Shown in pieces: positions 1 through 9,514 of a DNA stretch of 64,000 bases. This DNA comes from Pseudoxanthomonas sp. 3HH-4 (GTDB lineage: Bacteria > Pseudomonadota > Gammaproteobacteria > Xanthomonadales > Xanthomonadaceae): contig NZ_VFPB01000001.1 in assembly GCF_006716465.1 (NCBI RefSeq), forward strand, positions 1,460,983 through 1,524,982, read 5' to 3'. A model generated the notes under the pieces. That model worked only from the letters and a program-made list of their open reading frames with translations. It ran no database searches and was not told the DNA's origin. The stretch's first letter is position 1. The number at the start of each line of letters is the position of its first letter. The position numbers and the translations under genes were made by a program.

Positions 1-783
1 GCTGGAGGCCAGGTCGGCGGCGGAGAGCGCCGTGCTCGGGGGGTGTGCGCGGTAGCTGGCGTCCTCGGCGAGGGTGTCGCGGACCACGTAGCCCATCAGC
101 ACGTTGACCAGTTCGCCGAGTGCATCGATGGCGAGTTCTTCGTCGCATTCCTCCGGCGGGATCGACAGCAGCGAGCAGGCCATGGCCCGGGCGGTTGCGC
201 GACTGCAGCCCACGCCCACGAGCAGGGATTCGGAGCCGGCGTCGATGCGCACGTGCGCGGTGACGTCGCAGGCCTCCAGCGCGGCATCGTCCGCGATGCC
301 CGATGCCTGGCACTGGCTGCCGGCCAGGCGCGGGAACAGGCGATTGCAGACCCGGATCGTGCTGGTGGCCATGTTGGCCAGCGTGTGGCCGGCAATGCCC
401 AGCGCCAGCGCATGGTTGGCCTCGTCGAGGTCGCGACGATGCGCGACCAGTTCTGCGTCGAGCACTTCCGCGCTCACTGCGCCCTGTTCGACCAGGATCT
501 GGCCGAACAGCTTGCGGCCCTTCTTCTGCGCGGTCAGCAGCACATCGAGCTGCCCGGCATCCAGCAGCCCCATTTCCAGCGCGATGTCGCCGAAGCGACG
601 GTCTTCGGCGCGCTGGCGCTCGTTGATGCGGCGGGCCTGCGCGGCATCCAGCATGCGATGGTGGACGGCAAGCTCGCCGAGAAGGGGATTGGAGGCACGC
701 TGCGCATCGAGCGCGGCGAGGAGTTGTGCGGAGGTGATGGTGCCGCGTTCCAGCAGGAACTGGCCCAGGAATTTCGCTGCCAT
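1..783 (-). CDS. MshEN-like repeat / CheX-domain protein, 3' end cut by window edge
   Basis: The ATG is at 783 and 261 residues are visible before the window ends. Residues 5-115 hold four tandem 29-residue repeats with glycines at 7, 36, 65 and 94. Each follows the pattern LGxxLLExGxxxxxxLxxxLxxQ typical of MshEN/T2SSE_N modules, which in the MshEN family bind cyclic di-GMP. After residue 125 comes a CheX-like domain. Its signature ELVNVLMG has E224 and N227, the residues that CheX phosphatases use to dephosphorylate CheY-type receivers. A single-domain response regulator lies just upstream on the same strand, 43 bp away, and is the obvious substrate. Inference: a phosphatase whose activity may respond to c-di-GMP. 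The CheX assignment is fairly sure. c-di-GMP binding is uncertain, because only repeat 3 has arginine at the first motif position. Confidence 0.75.
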   Translation of the reverse strand, partial: MAAKFLGQFLLERGTITSAQLLAALDAQRASNPLLGELAVHHRMLDAAQARRINERQRAEDRRFGDIALEMGLLDAGQLDVLLTAQKKGRKLFGQILVEQGAVSAEVLDAELVAHRRDLDEANHALALGIAGHTLANMATSTIRVCNRLFPRLAGSQCQASGIADDAALEACDVTAHVRIDAGSESLLVGVGCSRATARAMACSLLSIPPEECDEELAIDALGELVNVLMGYVVRDTLAEDASYRAHPPSTALSAADLASS

Positions 784-826
784 GGTGTCGTCTCGTGCGG
801 AGGTGAAGGAAGGACGTGCGTGGCGG

Positions 827-1195
827 TCAGGCGACCGCTTCGTGCAACACGCGATCCATCACTTCGGGATCGATGGGCTTCTGCAGGTACGACTTGGCGC
901 CCAGCATCAGACATTCCTCGATGTCGCTCTGTGCGCCGAGCGAGCTGAGGATCACCACGCGCGCACCCGGGTCCTGCGCCAGGATCCGGCCCAGTGCCTG
1001 CTTGCCGTCGCATTCGGGCATTACCAGGTCCATCAACACCACGTCTGGCTTCAGTGCCAGGTACTGGCTGACGGCTTCAAGGCCGTTGCCGGCTTCGCCC
1101 ACCACATGGAAGCCGCAGTCGTCGAGCTGGCGCGCCGCCAGCATGCGCAGTGCGCGCGAATCATCGCAAAGCAGAACCGTCGGACGTGACGTCAT
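827..1195 (-). CDS. Single-domain CheY-like response regulator
   Basis: The protein is 122 aa and consists only of a receiver domain. The acidic pair D11-D12 follows strand 1, the phosphoacceptor is D56 in VVLMDLVMP, the conserved Thr/Ser position is in VVILSS, and the lysine is in YLQKP. There is no output domain, so it should act by protein contact, as CheY does. It is the first gene of a two-gene unit with the CheX-domain protein downstream (43-bp gap), which probably removes its phosphate. No histidine kinase is visible nearby. The ATG at 1195 gives the standard receiver N-terminus, whereas an upstream extension in the same frame has no homology-like features. Confidence 0.85.
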   Translation of the reverse strand: MTSRPTVLLCDDSRALRMLAARQLDDCGFHVVGEAGNGLEAVSQYLALKPDVVLMDLVMPECDGKQALGRILAQDPGARVVILSSLGAQSDIEECLMLGAKSYLQKPIDPEVMDRVLHEAVA

Positions 1196-1298
1196 TTCAA
1201 GGATCCCCCTGTGGATCGTGTAGGCCGCGCGCGGATGCGACGCGGGGCGACATGTAGGCCATATCGGCCGATCCGGGGAGTTCTTGAGCGAGCGGGCC

Positions 1299-2510
1299 TC
1301 AGTGCGCCGTGCCGGCCGCCAGCGTTTCCTCGATGCGGCTGAACGCGGAATGCGCGCCGGCCGGCGAAGCACCGGCATCCGTCGCGAAGTACACCACGCC
1401 GGTGCCCGCGCGCAGATCCAGCCACAGTCCGGACCGCAGGCCATAGGCGTCGCCGGAATGACCTACGCGGGCAACCTCGTCGCCGAATGGATCGTCGCCG
1501 CAGCCGTCCACGGGGGTGGCCAGCGTCTGCACGGCAAGGCCGTAGCGGCAGAAGAACGCTTGGTTCCGTCCGTCGCCGGTATCTTCTTCGTGTGTCACGC
1601 CGTTGCCGCCGTCGAAGGTCCATTGCGGCACCACCATGGCATCGACGCTGGCGGGCTCGAGCAGGCGCACACCGTCGATCTCCCCATGGTTCAGCAGCAG
1701 GCGGCCGATCTTCGCCAGTCCGTTCGCGGAGATTCGCAGGCCGCCTTGCGGCGAGAACAACGCACCGTTCTCGCCCGGCTTCCAGCGCGCCAGGTCGCAG
1801 TCGTCGCCCTCGACGGTGACAACGGCGCAGGGGGGCTTGCCTGCATGGTTGTCGTCGCGGACCACCTGGCCCTCGCGGTACAGCACCACAGCGCGCACGG
1901 CGGTGGCGTCGTCGCAGGTCGCCCAGTTGTAGCAGGCATCGAGTTTCAGCGGGTCCAGAACAAGACGCTGCATCAACCGGTCGAAGCGTTCGCCGGTGGC
2001 GTTCTCCATCGCCATCGCCACCAGCGGGAAGTTGAGGTTGGTGTAGCGGAAGTGCGTGCCCGGGGCGTGCGCGTCGTCCCAGGCCTTGGGGTCATCGAGG
2101 ATCGTCTTCAGCGGTTCGCCCAACGGCGTGGCGTAGTAGCCGGCGGCATCGGTCAGGCTGGAGCGATGCGAAAGCAGCAGGCGCAGCGTGATCGGCGTGT
2201 CGGGGTACCGCGGATGACGCAAGGTCCAGCCGAGGTAGCGCGACATGTCGGCGTCGAGATCCAGCGTGCCGGCCTCGACCAGTCGCATCACGCCGATCGC
2301 GGTCACCAGCTTGGAGATGGAAGCCACCCGCACGGGATCGTCGGCGGTGACGTTGCGGCTCGTGGCGAGATCCGCCTTGCCTTCGGCGTGGGTGGCGACG
2401 ACGCCATCGCGGTCGAAGGCGACGCGGACCTGCGCGACGGGTTCCGCAGCCGAGGCAGCCAGGGCTGCGCCGAGGCAGGACAGCGACAGGGTGAGGCGAC
2501 GTAGCAACAT
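1299..2510 (-). CDS. Exported serine hydrolase, beta-lactamase class C / PBP4* family
   Basis: The protein is 403 aa with an N-terminal signal peptide (MLLRRLTLSLSCLGAALAAS) cleaved near residue 21, so it is periplasmic or outer-surface. The serine hydrolase triad of the PF00144 family is visible: S64-x-x-K67 (SISK), Y-x-N in RYTNLNF, and HSG near the C-terminus in place of KTG. This family includes class C beta-lactamases, D-aminopeptidases and esterases. The HSG form is common in the esterase or peptidase-like members, so drug resistance should not be assumed. It lies 33 bp from the stop of mmsA on the same strand but has no evident metabolic link to it. The ATG at 2510 is chosen because it begins the signal peptide. 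Confidence 0.8.
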   Translation of the reverse strand: MLLRRLTLSLSCLGAALAASAAEPVAQVRVAFDRDGVVATHAEGKADLATSRNVTADDPVRVASISKLVTAIGVMRLVEAGTLDLDADMSRYLGWTLRHPRYPDTPITLRLLLSHRSSLTDAAGYYATPLGEPLKTILDDPKAWDDAHAPGTHFRYTNLNFPLVAMAMENATGERFDRLMQRLVLDPLKLDACYNWATCDDATAVRAVVLYREGQVVRDDNHAGKPPCAVVTVEGDDCDLARWKPGENGALFSPQGGLRISANGLAKIGRLLLNHGEIDGVRLLEPASVDAMVVPQWTFDGGNGVTHEEDTGDGRNQAFFCRYGLAVQTLATPVDGCGDDPFGDEVARVGHSGDAYGLRSGLWLDLRAGTGVVYFATDAGASPAGAHSAFSRIEETLAAGTAH

Positions 2511-2542
2511 GGGCCAGTACCGTGTTGGGACCGGTCCCGACT

Positions 2543-4033
<1,491 letters not shown>

Positions 4034-4053
4034 GGCGGACCACCTGGTGGAAT

Positions 4054-4250
4054 CCCTCGCCCCGCGTGCGGGGAGAGGCTGCCCGAAGGGCGGGTGAGGG
4101 GCGACGGAGCCCTTGTCTTCAGTCGTGGCGCGGTGTTTCGAGTGTTGCTTTTTCCAGTCGCTCGATAGGGTCGTCATCGCCGAGGCGGTAATGGCTCCGG
4201 CGTGCCCCTCATCCGCCTTCGGCACCTTCTCCCCGCAAGCGGGGAGAAGG
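4054..4250. repeat. Family A REP-type pair between mmsA and ald
   Basis: Two inverted copies of a short palindromic unit flank about 100 bp of spacer. Each has a CCCCGC/GCGGGG stem with AGAGG or AGAAGG ends, followed by a CGAAGGGCGG-TGAGGGG or CCCCTCATCCGCC-TTCGG tail (4054-4100 and 4205-4250). Related pairs occur at 7605, 9314 and 18239 and inside mfd. The 228-bp gap between mmsA and ald contains little else. Confidence 0.8.
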
Positions 4251-4261
4251 GAACAGCAGGA

Positions 4262-5377
4262 TCAGGCGAGCGCTTCGCGTGCCGGCACGTACGCGTAGCC
4301 CAGATCGTCGGCGACGGCCTTGTAGGTGATCTTGCCGGCGTGCACGTTCAGGCCGGCGAGCAGGTGCTCGTCGTCCAGCAGCGCCTGCTTCGCGCCCTTG
4401 TTCGCCAGCTGCACGGCGAAAGGCAGGGTGGCGTTGGTCAGGGCGAAGGTGGACGTGCGGGCGACGCCGCCCGGCATGTTGGCCACGCAGTAGTGGATGA
4501 TGCCGTCCACTTCGTAGGTCGGGTTCTGATGCGTGGTGGCCTTCGAGGTCTCGAAGCAGCCGCCCTGGTCGATCGCCACGTCCACCAGCACCGAGCCGGG
4601 GCGCATGAGCTTCAGCTGGTCGCGCGAGACGAGCTTGGGTGCGGCGGCACCGGGGATCAGCACCGCGCCGATCACCAGGTCGGTGTCGGGCAGGCGCTCT
4701 TCGATGGCGTCGCGGGTCGAGTAGATCGTGGTCAGCTGGTGGCCGTACAGCTCGTCCAGGTACTTCAGGCGGTCGAGCGAGCGGTCCAGGATGGTGACGT
4801 GCGCGTTCATGCCCATCGCCATGCGCGCGGCGTTGATGCCCACCACGCCACCGCCGATCACCAGCACTTCGGCCGGCTTCACGCCCGGCACGCCGCCGAG
4901 CAGCACGCCGGAACCGCCCTGCGCCTTCTCCAGCGCGTGCGCGCCGGCCTGGATCGACATGCGGCCAGCCACTTCCGACATCGGCGCCAGCAGCGGCAGG
5001 CCGCCCTTGCGGTCGGTGACGGTCTCATAGGCGATGCAGGTGGCGCCGGAAGCGACCAGTGCCTTGGTCTGCTCCGGATCGGGCGCAAGGTGCAGGTAGG
5101 TGTAGAGCACCTGGCCGGGGCGCAGCATGGCGCACTCGTTCGGCTGCGGCTCCTTGACCTTGATGATCATGTCGGCGCGCGAAAAGATCTCCTCCGCGGT
5201 ATCGACGATCTGCGCGCCGGCCTTGACGTACTGCTCGTCGGTCAGGCCGATGGCCTTGCCGCCGTCGCGCTGGACGAGGACCTGGTGGCCATTCGAGACC
5301 AGCTCGCGTGCGCCGGCCGGGGTAAGGCCGATGCGATATTCGTGGTTCTTTATTTCCTTGGGGACGCCAATCAGCAT
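4262..5377 (-). CDS. ald: NAD-dependent alanine dehydrogenase
   Basis: The 371 aa is the normal family length. It catalyses reversible oxidative deamination of L-alanine to pyruvate and ammonia with NAD. Residues matching the known active site are R15 (HEYRIG), K75 (IIKVKEP), H96 (TYLHLAP) and the aspartate in VDVAIDQGG. The nucleotide fold shows as [17 protein letters not shown]. It sits between the omega-amino acid:pyruvate aminotransferase upstream and mmsA downstream on the same strand. The aminotransferase uses pyruvate and yields alanine, so Ald would regenerate the acceptor and release the nitrogen as ammonium. This co-location makes a catabolic role more likely than alanine synthesis. 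The ATG at 5377 is the family start. Confidence 0.95.
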   Translation of the reverse strand: MLIGVPKEIKNHEYRIGLTPAGARELVSNGHQVLVQRDGGKAIGLTDEQYVKAGAQIVDTAEEIFSRADMIIKVKEPQPNECAMLRPGQVLYTYLHLAPDPEQTKALVASGATCIAYETVTDRKGGLPLLAPMSEVAGRMSIQAGAHALEKAQGGSGVLLGGVPGVKPAEVLVIGGGVVGINAARMAMGMNAHVTILDRSLDRLKYLDELYGHQLTTIYSTRDAIEERLPDTDLVIGAVLIPGAAAPKLVSRDQLKLMRPGSVLVDVAIDQGGCFETSKATTHQNPTYEVDGIIHYCVANMPGGVARTSTFALTNATLPFAVQLANKGAKQALLDDEHLLAGLNVHAGKITYKAVADDLGYAYVPAREALA

Positions 5378-5443
5378 GTTGCTCTCCAGTAGCGGGAAGG
5401 GGCTTCGCGCGCGGGGGAGCGCTGGGGCCGTTGGTCCGTAATT

Positions 5444-6814
5444 TTACGCGGTTGCCCGTATGGTGTCCGCCAGGACATTCACGATCCGGTCGATGTGGTC
5501 TTTTTCCACGATCAGTGGCGGCGACAGGGCGATGACGTCGCCGGTCACCCGGGTCAGCAGGTGGCCTTCGTGGAAGGCACGGGCGAACACGTCGTAGGCC
5601 CGGGTGCCGGGCGCGCCCGCACGCGAGGCCAGTTCGATGGCACCGACCAGGCCGACGTTGCGGATGTCGATCACGTTCGGCAACCCCTTCAGCGAATGCA
5701 GCGCGTCCTGCCAGTAGTCGCCCAGGGTGAGTGCCTTGTCGAACAGGTTTTCCTCTTCGTACGTATCCAGTGTGGCCAGCGCGGCGGCGCACGCCAGCGG
5801 ATGGCCGGAGTAGGTGTAACCATGGAACATGTCGATGGCATGGTCCGGCCCGCTCATGAAAGCGTCGAACATGCGGTCCGACACGAAGGTGGCGCCCATC
5901 GGCACGCAGCCGTTGGTGATGCCCTTGGCGGCGGTGATCATGTCCGGCGTGACGCCGAAGCGCTGAGCACCGAAGGCGTGGCCTACGCGGCCGAAACCGG
6001 TGATCACTTCGTCGAAGATCAGCAGGATGCCGTGTTTGTCGCAGATCTCGCGCAGCCGCTGCAGGTAGCCCTGCGGGGGGATGACCACGCCGGCGGAACC
6101 GGAGATCGGCTCGACGATGACGGCCGCGATCGTGGAGGCGTCGTACAGCGCGATCTGCCGCTCCAGGTCTTCGGCCAGTTCGATGCCGTGCGCCGGCAGG
6201 CCTTTCGAGAACGCATTGCGCGACACATCCAGCGTGTGGCGGATGTGCGAGACCGCGGGCAGGCCGGGGCCGAACCACTTGCGGTTGTTCGGCAGCCCGC
6301 CTACCGACATGCCGCCGAAGCCGACGCCGTGGTAGCCCTTCTCACGGCCGATGAAGCGCGTGCGCTGGCCCTCGCCGCGCACGCGGTGATAGGCGAGCGC
6401 GATCTTCAGCGCGCTGTCCACCGCTTCGGAACCGGAGTTGCTGAAGAACACCTTGTTGAGGTCGCCCGGCGCCAGCGCAGCCAGGCGTTCTGCCAGTTTG
6501 AACGGCAGTGGCGAGCTCATCGAGAAATTCGGAGCGAAGTCGAGTGTGCCAATCTGCTGTTTCACCGCCTCGACGATGCGCGGCCGGGAATGGCCGGCGT
6601 TGCAGCACCACAGGCCGGCCGTGGCATCCAGCACCTCGTTGCCGTCGACGTCGCGGTAGTACATGCCGGAGGCACTGGCGAGCAGGCGCGGCTTGGCCTT
6701 GAACTGCTTGTTGGCGGTAAACGGCATCCAGAAGTGGTCCAGCGAACCGGGCGCTTCCAGGTTCTGTCGGGCGTAGTGGTCGGCCAGGGCGGCGGAGGTG
6801 TCGTTGGCGCTCAT
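5444..6814 (-). CDS. Omega-amino acid:pyruvate aminotransferase (beta-alanine type)
   Basis: The 456-aa protein is a class III PLP aminotransferase. PLP-binding features are the SNSGSEAVDSALK phosphate site (125-137), D268 in IFDEVITGFGR and Schiff-base K297 in AAKGITNG. The N-terminal LDHFWMPFTANKQFK is characteristic of the beta-alanine:pyruvate transaminase group. It converts beta-alanine or other omega-amines with pyruvate into malonate semialdehyde and L-alanine. It is followed by ald (66-bp gap) and mmsA, the two enzymes that would consume its products. Its promoter faces puuR, and a TGTAAAG-type motif lies in its leader. Substrates such as 4-aminobutyrate or diaminopropane are also possible for this family. 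Confidence 0.9.
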   Translation of the reverse strand: MSANDTSAALADHYARQNLEAPGSLDHFWMPFTANKQFKAKPRLLASASGMYYRDVDGNEVLDATAGLWCCNAGHSRPRIVEAVKQQIGTLDFAPNFSMSSPLPFKLAERLAALAPGDLNKVFFSNSGSEAVDSALKIALAYHRVRGEGQRTRFIGREKGYHGVGFGGMSVGGLPNNRKWFGPGLPAVSHIRHTLDVSRNAFSKGLPAHGIELAEDLERQIALYDASTIAAVIVEPISGSAGVVIPPQGYLQRLREICDKHGILLIFDEVITGFGRVGHAFGAQRFGVTPDMITAAKGITNGCVPMGATFVSDRMFDAFMSGPDHAIDMFHGYTYSGHPLACAAALATLDTYEEENLFDKALTLGDYWQDALHSLKGLPNVIDIRNVGLVGAIELASRAGAPGTRAYDVFARAFHEGHLLTRVTGDVIALSPPLIVEKDHIDRIVNVLADTIRATA

Positions 6815-6849
6815 CGCGGCTCCAAGGGGGGGGCGGGGCGGATGGGCGC

Positions 6850-6877
6850 AGCTTAGCGCGTTGAAAAAACTTTACAA
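6850..6877 (-). promoter_or_regulatory. Candidate promoter and operator of the aminotransferase gene
   Basis: Read on the minus strand, a TTGTAA -35-like hexamer (6877-6872) is separated by 16 bp from TAAGCT (6855-6850), about 36 bp before the ATG at 6814. The -35 lies inside an A/T-rich imperfect palindrome, GTTGTAAAGTTTTTTCAAC (6860-6878), unlike the surrounding G+C-rich DNA. Similar TGTAAA-type motifs lie before puuR and puuD. This is inferred from sequence only. Confidence 0.4.
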
Positions 6878-6900
6878 CTGACGAAGGGCGCGGTCTGCCC

Positions 6901-6966
6901 TGCAGGAGGGGCTTCAGCCCCGGCGCTTTTCTGCAACCAGGCGTCGGAGCTTAAGCCCCTCGTACA
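6901..6966. repeat. Family D REP-type pair
   Basis: One arm (6901-6920) contains the palindrome GGGGCTTCAGCCCC. The second arm, in inverted orientation, is GAGCTTAAGCCCCTCGTACA (6947-6966). About 26 bp separate them. It sits between the divergent aminotransferase and puuR genes, upstream of both promoters. Confidence 0.65.
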
Positions 6967-7005
6967 GAAGCCGGTCCGGGGGTTCCCAACGGGGCTGTCA
7001 CGGGG

Positions 7006-7015
7006 TGTAAAGTAT
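7006..7015 (+). promoter_or_regulatory. TGTAAAGTAT motif before puuR
   Basis: The motif TGTAAAGTAT lies 35 bp before the puuR start and resembles sequences before the aminotransferase (6860-6878) and puuD (15918-15933). It could be an autoregulatory operator or part of a -10 region. The evidence is similarity of three short A/T-rich sites in a G+C-rich background. Confidence 0.3.
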
Positions 7016-7049
7016 CCCGCAACGCTTCGGTCATCCGGCAAGGGTGGTG

Positions 7050-7598
7050 ATGGACATCGGCGCACGCCTGCAACTGGTCCGCAAATCCAAAGGCCTCAGC
7101 CAGCGCGAGCTGGCCAAGCGCGTGGGCGTCACCAACAGCACTATCTCGCTGATCGAGCAGAACAAGGTCAGCCCGTCGGTCAGTTCGCTCAAGAAGGTGC
7201 TGGACGGCATTCCCATTTCGCTGGCCGACTTCTTCACTCTCGACCTCGAAAAGGGGCTGCCCGACAACCCGTTCTATGTCGCCGATGAGTTGCCTGACGT
7301 GGGCAGCAACGGCATCCACTATTTCCTCGTCGGCCAGCACCGCCCGCAGCGCCAGATGTGCATCCTGCGCGAAGTCATGCCGGCGGGCAGCGATACCGGC
7401 GACAGCATGCTTGCGCACGACGGCGAAGAAGGCGGTGTGGTGATCGCCGGCGAGGTGGAGGTCACCGTCGGCGAGCAGGTGCGCGTACTGAAGGCTGGCG
7501 AGGGCTATTACTTCGAAAGCCGCACGCCGCATCGCTTCCGCAACGTCGGCGAGGTCGATGCGGTGATCGTCAGCGCGAACACGCCGGCGACGTTTTGA
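7050..7598 (+). CDS. puuR: PuuR-like XRE/cupin transcriptional regulator
   Basis: The 182-aa protein has an N-terminal Cro/C1-type helix-turn-helix (residues about 5-60, with LSQRELAKRVGVTNSTISLIEQ) and a C-terminal cupin domain (about 105-180, with GEEGGVVIAGEVEVTVG). This is the architecture of PuuR, the repressor of the putrescine gamma-glutamyl pathway in Escherichia coli. It lies directly before puuC and divergent from the beta-alanine genes, so it is the likely local regulator. The ATG at 7050 is preceded by AAGGG at 7040-7044. In-frame GTG codons at 7044 and 7047 are possible but less well placed. The ligand is inferred from context to be putrescine or a gamma-glutamylated derivative. 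Confidence 0.9.
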   Translation: MDIGARLQLVRKSKGLSQRELAKRVGVTNSTISLIEQNKVSPSVSSLKKVLDGIPISLADFFTLDLEKGLPDNPFYVADELPDVGSNGIHYFLVGQHRPQRQMCILREVMPAGSDTGDSMLAHDGEEGGVVIAGEVEVTVGEQVRVLKAGEGYYFESRTPHRFRNVGEVDAVIVSANTPATF

Positions 7599-7604
7599 GG
7601 AAAG

Positions 7605-7782
7605 CCCCTTCCCCCGCATGCGGGGGAAGGTTGGGATGGGGGCGAAGGTGCCGCGTTCCATCCGAACAAGCGAAAGTTCCAGTGCGACTGACCTGTCGCC
7701 GCACTCGCGCCATTACGAAGGGCAAGCGTTCTTTGCGCCTGCTTGCCCCCACCCCAACCCTCCCCCGTGAACGGGGGAGGGG
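7605..7782. repeat. Family A repeat pair before puuC
   Basis: CCCCTTCCCCCGCATGCGGG followed by GGAAGGTTGGGATGGGGG (7605-7642) pairs with an inverted unit of the form CCCCAACCCTCCCCCGTGAA plus CGGGGGAGGGG (7746-7782). The two enclose about 100 bp. They occupy most of the 203-bp gap between puuR and puuC, so puuC is either read through from puuR or has its promoter within or after the repeat. Confidence 0.75.
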
Positions 7783-7801
7783 CAGAACATCAGGAGTCCC
7801 C

Positions 7802-9304
7802 ATGAGCAACCCCCGCACGCAACAGGACTGGCAGGCGATGGCCGGTGCGCTGTCGATCCGTACCCAGGCCTTCATCGACGGCCAGTACGTCGACGCCGCC
7901 AGTGGCAAGACCTTCGACTGCATCAGTCCGATCGACGGGCGGGTGCTTGGCCAGGTGGCTGATGGACAGGAGGAGGACATCAACCGCGCGGTCGCCGCCG
8001 CGCGCCGCAGTTTCGACGCCGGCGCGTGGTCCAATGCGCGGCCGACCCACCGCAAGAAGGTGCTGCTGAAGCTCACCCAGTTGATCGAACAGCATGCCGA
8101 CGAACTGGCGCTGCTGGAATCGCTGGACATGGGCAAACCGGTCAGTGACGCACGCAGTGTCGATCTGGCAGCGACCATCCGCTGCATGGGCTGGACTGCC
8201 GAGGCGCTGGACAAGATCTACGGCGAAGTCGCCGCCACCGGCCAGGACGAGCTCGGCCTGGTGACGCGCGAGCCGCTGGGCGTGGTCGGTGCGATCGTGC
8301 CGTGGAATTTCCCGCTGCTGATGGCGTCGTGGAAATTGGCGCCTGCACTGGCGATGGGCAACTCCATCGTGCTGAAGCCGTCCGAGAAATCGCCGCTCAC
8401 CGCGATCCGCCTGGCCGAACTGGCCGTCGAAGCCGGTATCCCGGCCGGCGTGCTGAACGTGGTGCCCGGTTTCGGCAAGACGGCGGGCGAGCCGCTGGCG
8501 CTGCACATGGACGTGGACGGACTGGTGTTCACCGGTTCCACCGCGGTCGGCAAGCGCCTGCTGCAGTGCGCGGGCCTGTCGAACATGAAGCGTGCGTACA
8601 TGGAATGCGGCGGCAAGAGCCCGAACATTGTCTTTGCCGACGCGCACGACCTGGACGTGGCCGCGAAGGCCGCGGCCGGCGGCATCTTCTACAACCAGGG
8701 CGAAGTCTGCACCGCGGCCTCGCGTCTGCTGGTGGAGCGATCGATCAAGGATGAATTCGTCGCCCGCGTGGTCGAGGCCGGCAAGGCCATGCGCCCGCGC
8801 CATCCGCTCGACCCCGGCGCGCCGATGGGCGCGATGGTTGATGAAGGCCAGACGCAGCGCGTGCTCGACTACATCGGGAAGGGCAAGGCCGAGGGAGCCC
8901 GGCTGGCGCTGGGCGGCCAGCGCGCCGACGTGGTGAGCGGCGGGTGCTACATCGAGCCGACCGTCTTCGATGACGTGGCGCACGAGCACACGATCAGCCG
9001 CGAGGAGATCTTCGGACCGGTGCTGTCGGTGATCGCCTTCGACAGCGAGGAAGAAGCGCTGCGGATGGCCAACGACAGCGAGTACGGGTTGGCGGCCGGC
9101 GTGTGGACGCGCGACATCAGCCGTGCCCACCGCGTCGCCCGCAAGCTGCGTGCGGGCAGCGTCTGGGTGAACTACTGGGACGGCGGCGACATGACCGCGC
9201 CGTTCGGCGGCTACAAACAGTCAGGCAACGGGCGCGACAAGTCGCTGCATGCCTTCGACAAGTACACCGAGATCAAGGCGACCTGGATCAATCTGGGGAG
9301 CTGA
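7802..9304 (+). CDS. puuC: Gamma-glutamyl-gamma-aminobutyraldehyde dehydrogenase
   Basis: The protein is 500 aa. It is an NAD(P)-dependent aldehyde dehydrogenase with the motif VPWNFPLLMASWKLAPAL, catalytic base E268 (MECGGKSPN) and nucleophile C303 (NQGEVCTAA). Length and sequence style match E. coli PuuC, which oxidises the aldehyde made by PuuB from gamma-glutamylputrescine to gamma-glutamyl-GABA. Its products would go to PuuD, encoded further downstream. The start at 7802 (CAGGAGTCCCC before ATG) has a good ribosome binding site. Enzymes of this group often accept other omega-aminoaldehydes, such as 3-aminopropionaldehyde, which would link to the beta-alanine branch. Confidence 0.9.
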   Translation: MSNPRTQQDWQAMAGALSIRTQAFIDGQYVDAASGKTFDCISPIDGRVLGQVADGQEEDINRAVAAARRSFDAGAWSNARPTHRKKVLLKLTQLIEQHADELALLESLDMGKPVSDARSVDLAATIRCMGWTAEALDKIYGEVAATGQDELGLVTREPLGVVGAIVPWNFPLLMASWKLAPALAMGNSIVLKPSEKSPLTAIRLAELAVEAGIPAGVLNVVPGFGKTAGEPLALHMDVDGLVFTGSTAVGKRLLQCAGLSNMKRAYMECGGKSPNIVFADAHDLDVAAKAAAGGIFYNQGEVCTAASRLLVERSIKDEFVARVVEAGKAMRPRHPLDPGAPMGAMVDEGQTQRVLDYIGKGKAEGARLALGGQRADVVSGGCYIEPTVFDDVAHEHTISREEIFGPVLSVIAFDSEEEALRMANDSEYGLAAGVWTRDISRAHRVARKLRAGSVWVNYWDGGDMTAPFGGYKQSGNGRDKSLHAFDKYTEIKATWINLGS

Positions 9305-9313
9305 GTCTTCTCT

Positions 9314-9454
9314 CCTTCTCCCCGCCAGGCGGGGAGAAGGTGCCCGGAGGGCGGATGAGGGGCGAGCGCGGCAATGGATCGGTGCTCGCGCATCGCTTCT
9401 TCGTTCGCCCTTCACCCGCCTTCGGCACCCTCTCCCCGCAAGGGGAGAGAGGGG
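9314..9454. repeat. Family A repeat pair between puuC and MFS gene
   Basis: Unit one (9314-9363) is CCTTCTCCCCGCCAGGCGGG followed by GAGAAGG and a GGGCGGATGAGGGG tail. The inverted unit (9410-9454) reads CACCCGCCTTCGGCACCCTC followed by TCCCCGCAAGGGGAGA. Architecture and spacing are as in the other family A pairs. They fill most of the 210-bp intergenic space. Confidence 0.8.
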
Positions 9455-9514
9455 ATCCAGCGCGCATGCCGTGGCTTCTGCCAGAATCGCCCCGTCCCAC
9501 CGACCGGCTCGCCC

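Noticed and set aside
1299-2510. Calling the serine hydrolase an AmpC beta-lactamase
   Set aside because: It has HSG instead of KTG and no LysR-type ampR beside it; esterase or peptidase activity is at least as likely.
5495-6856. 453-codon open frame on the plus strand across the aminotransferase
   Set aside because: Antisense shadow; no recognisable motif, while the minus strand encodes a full PLP enzyme.
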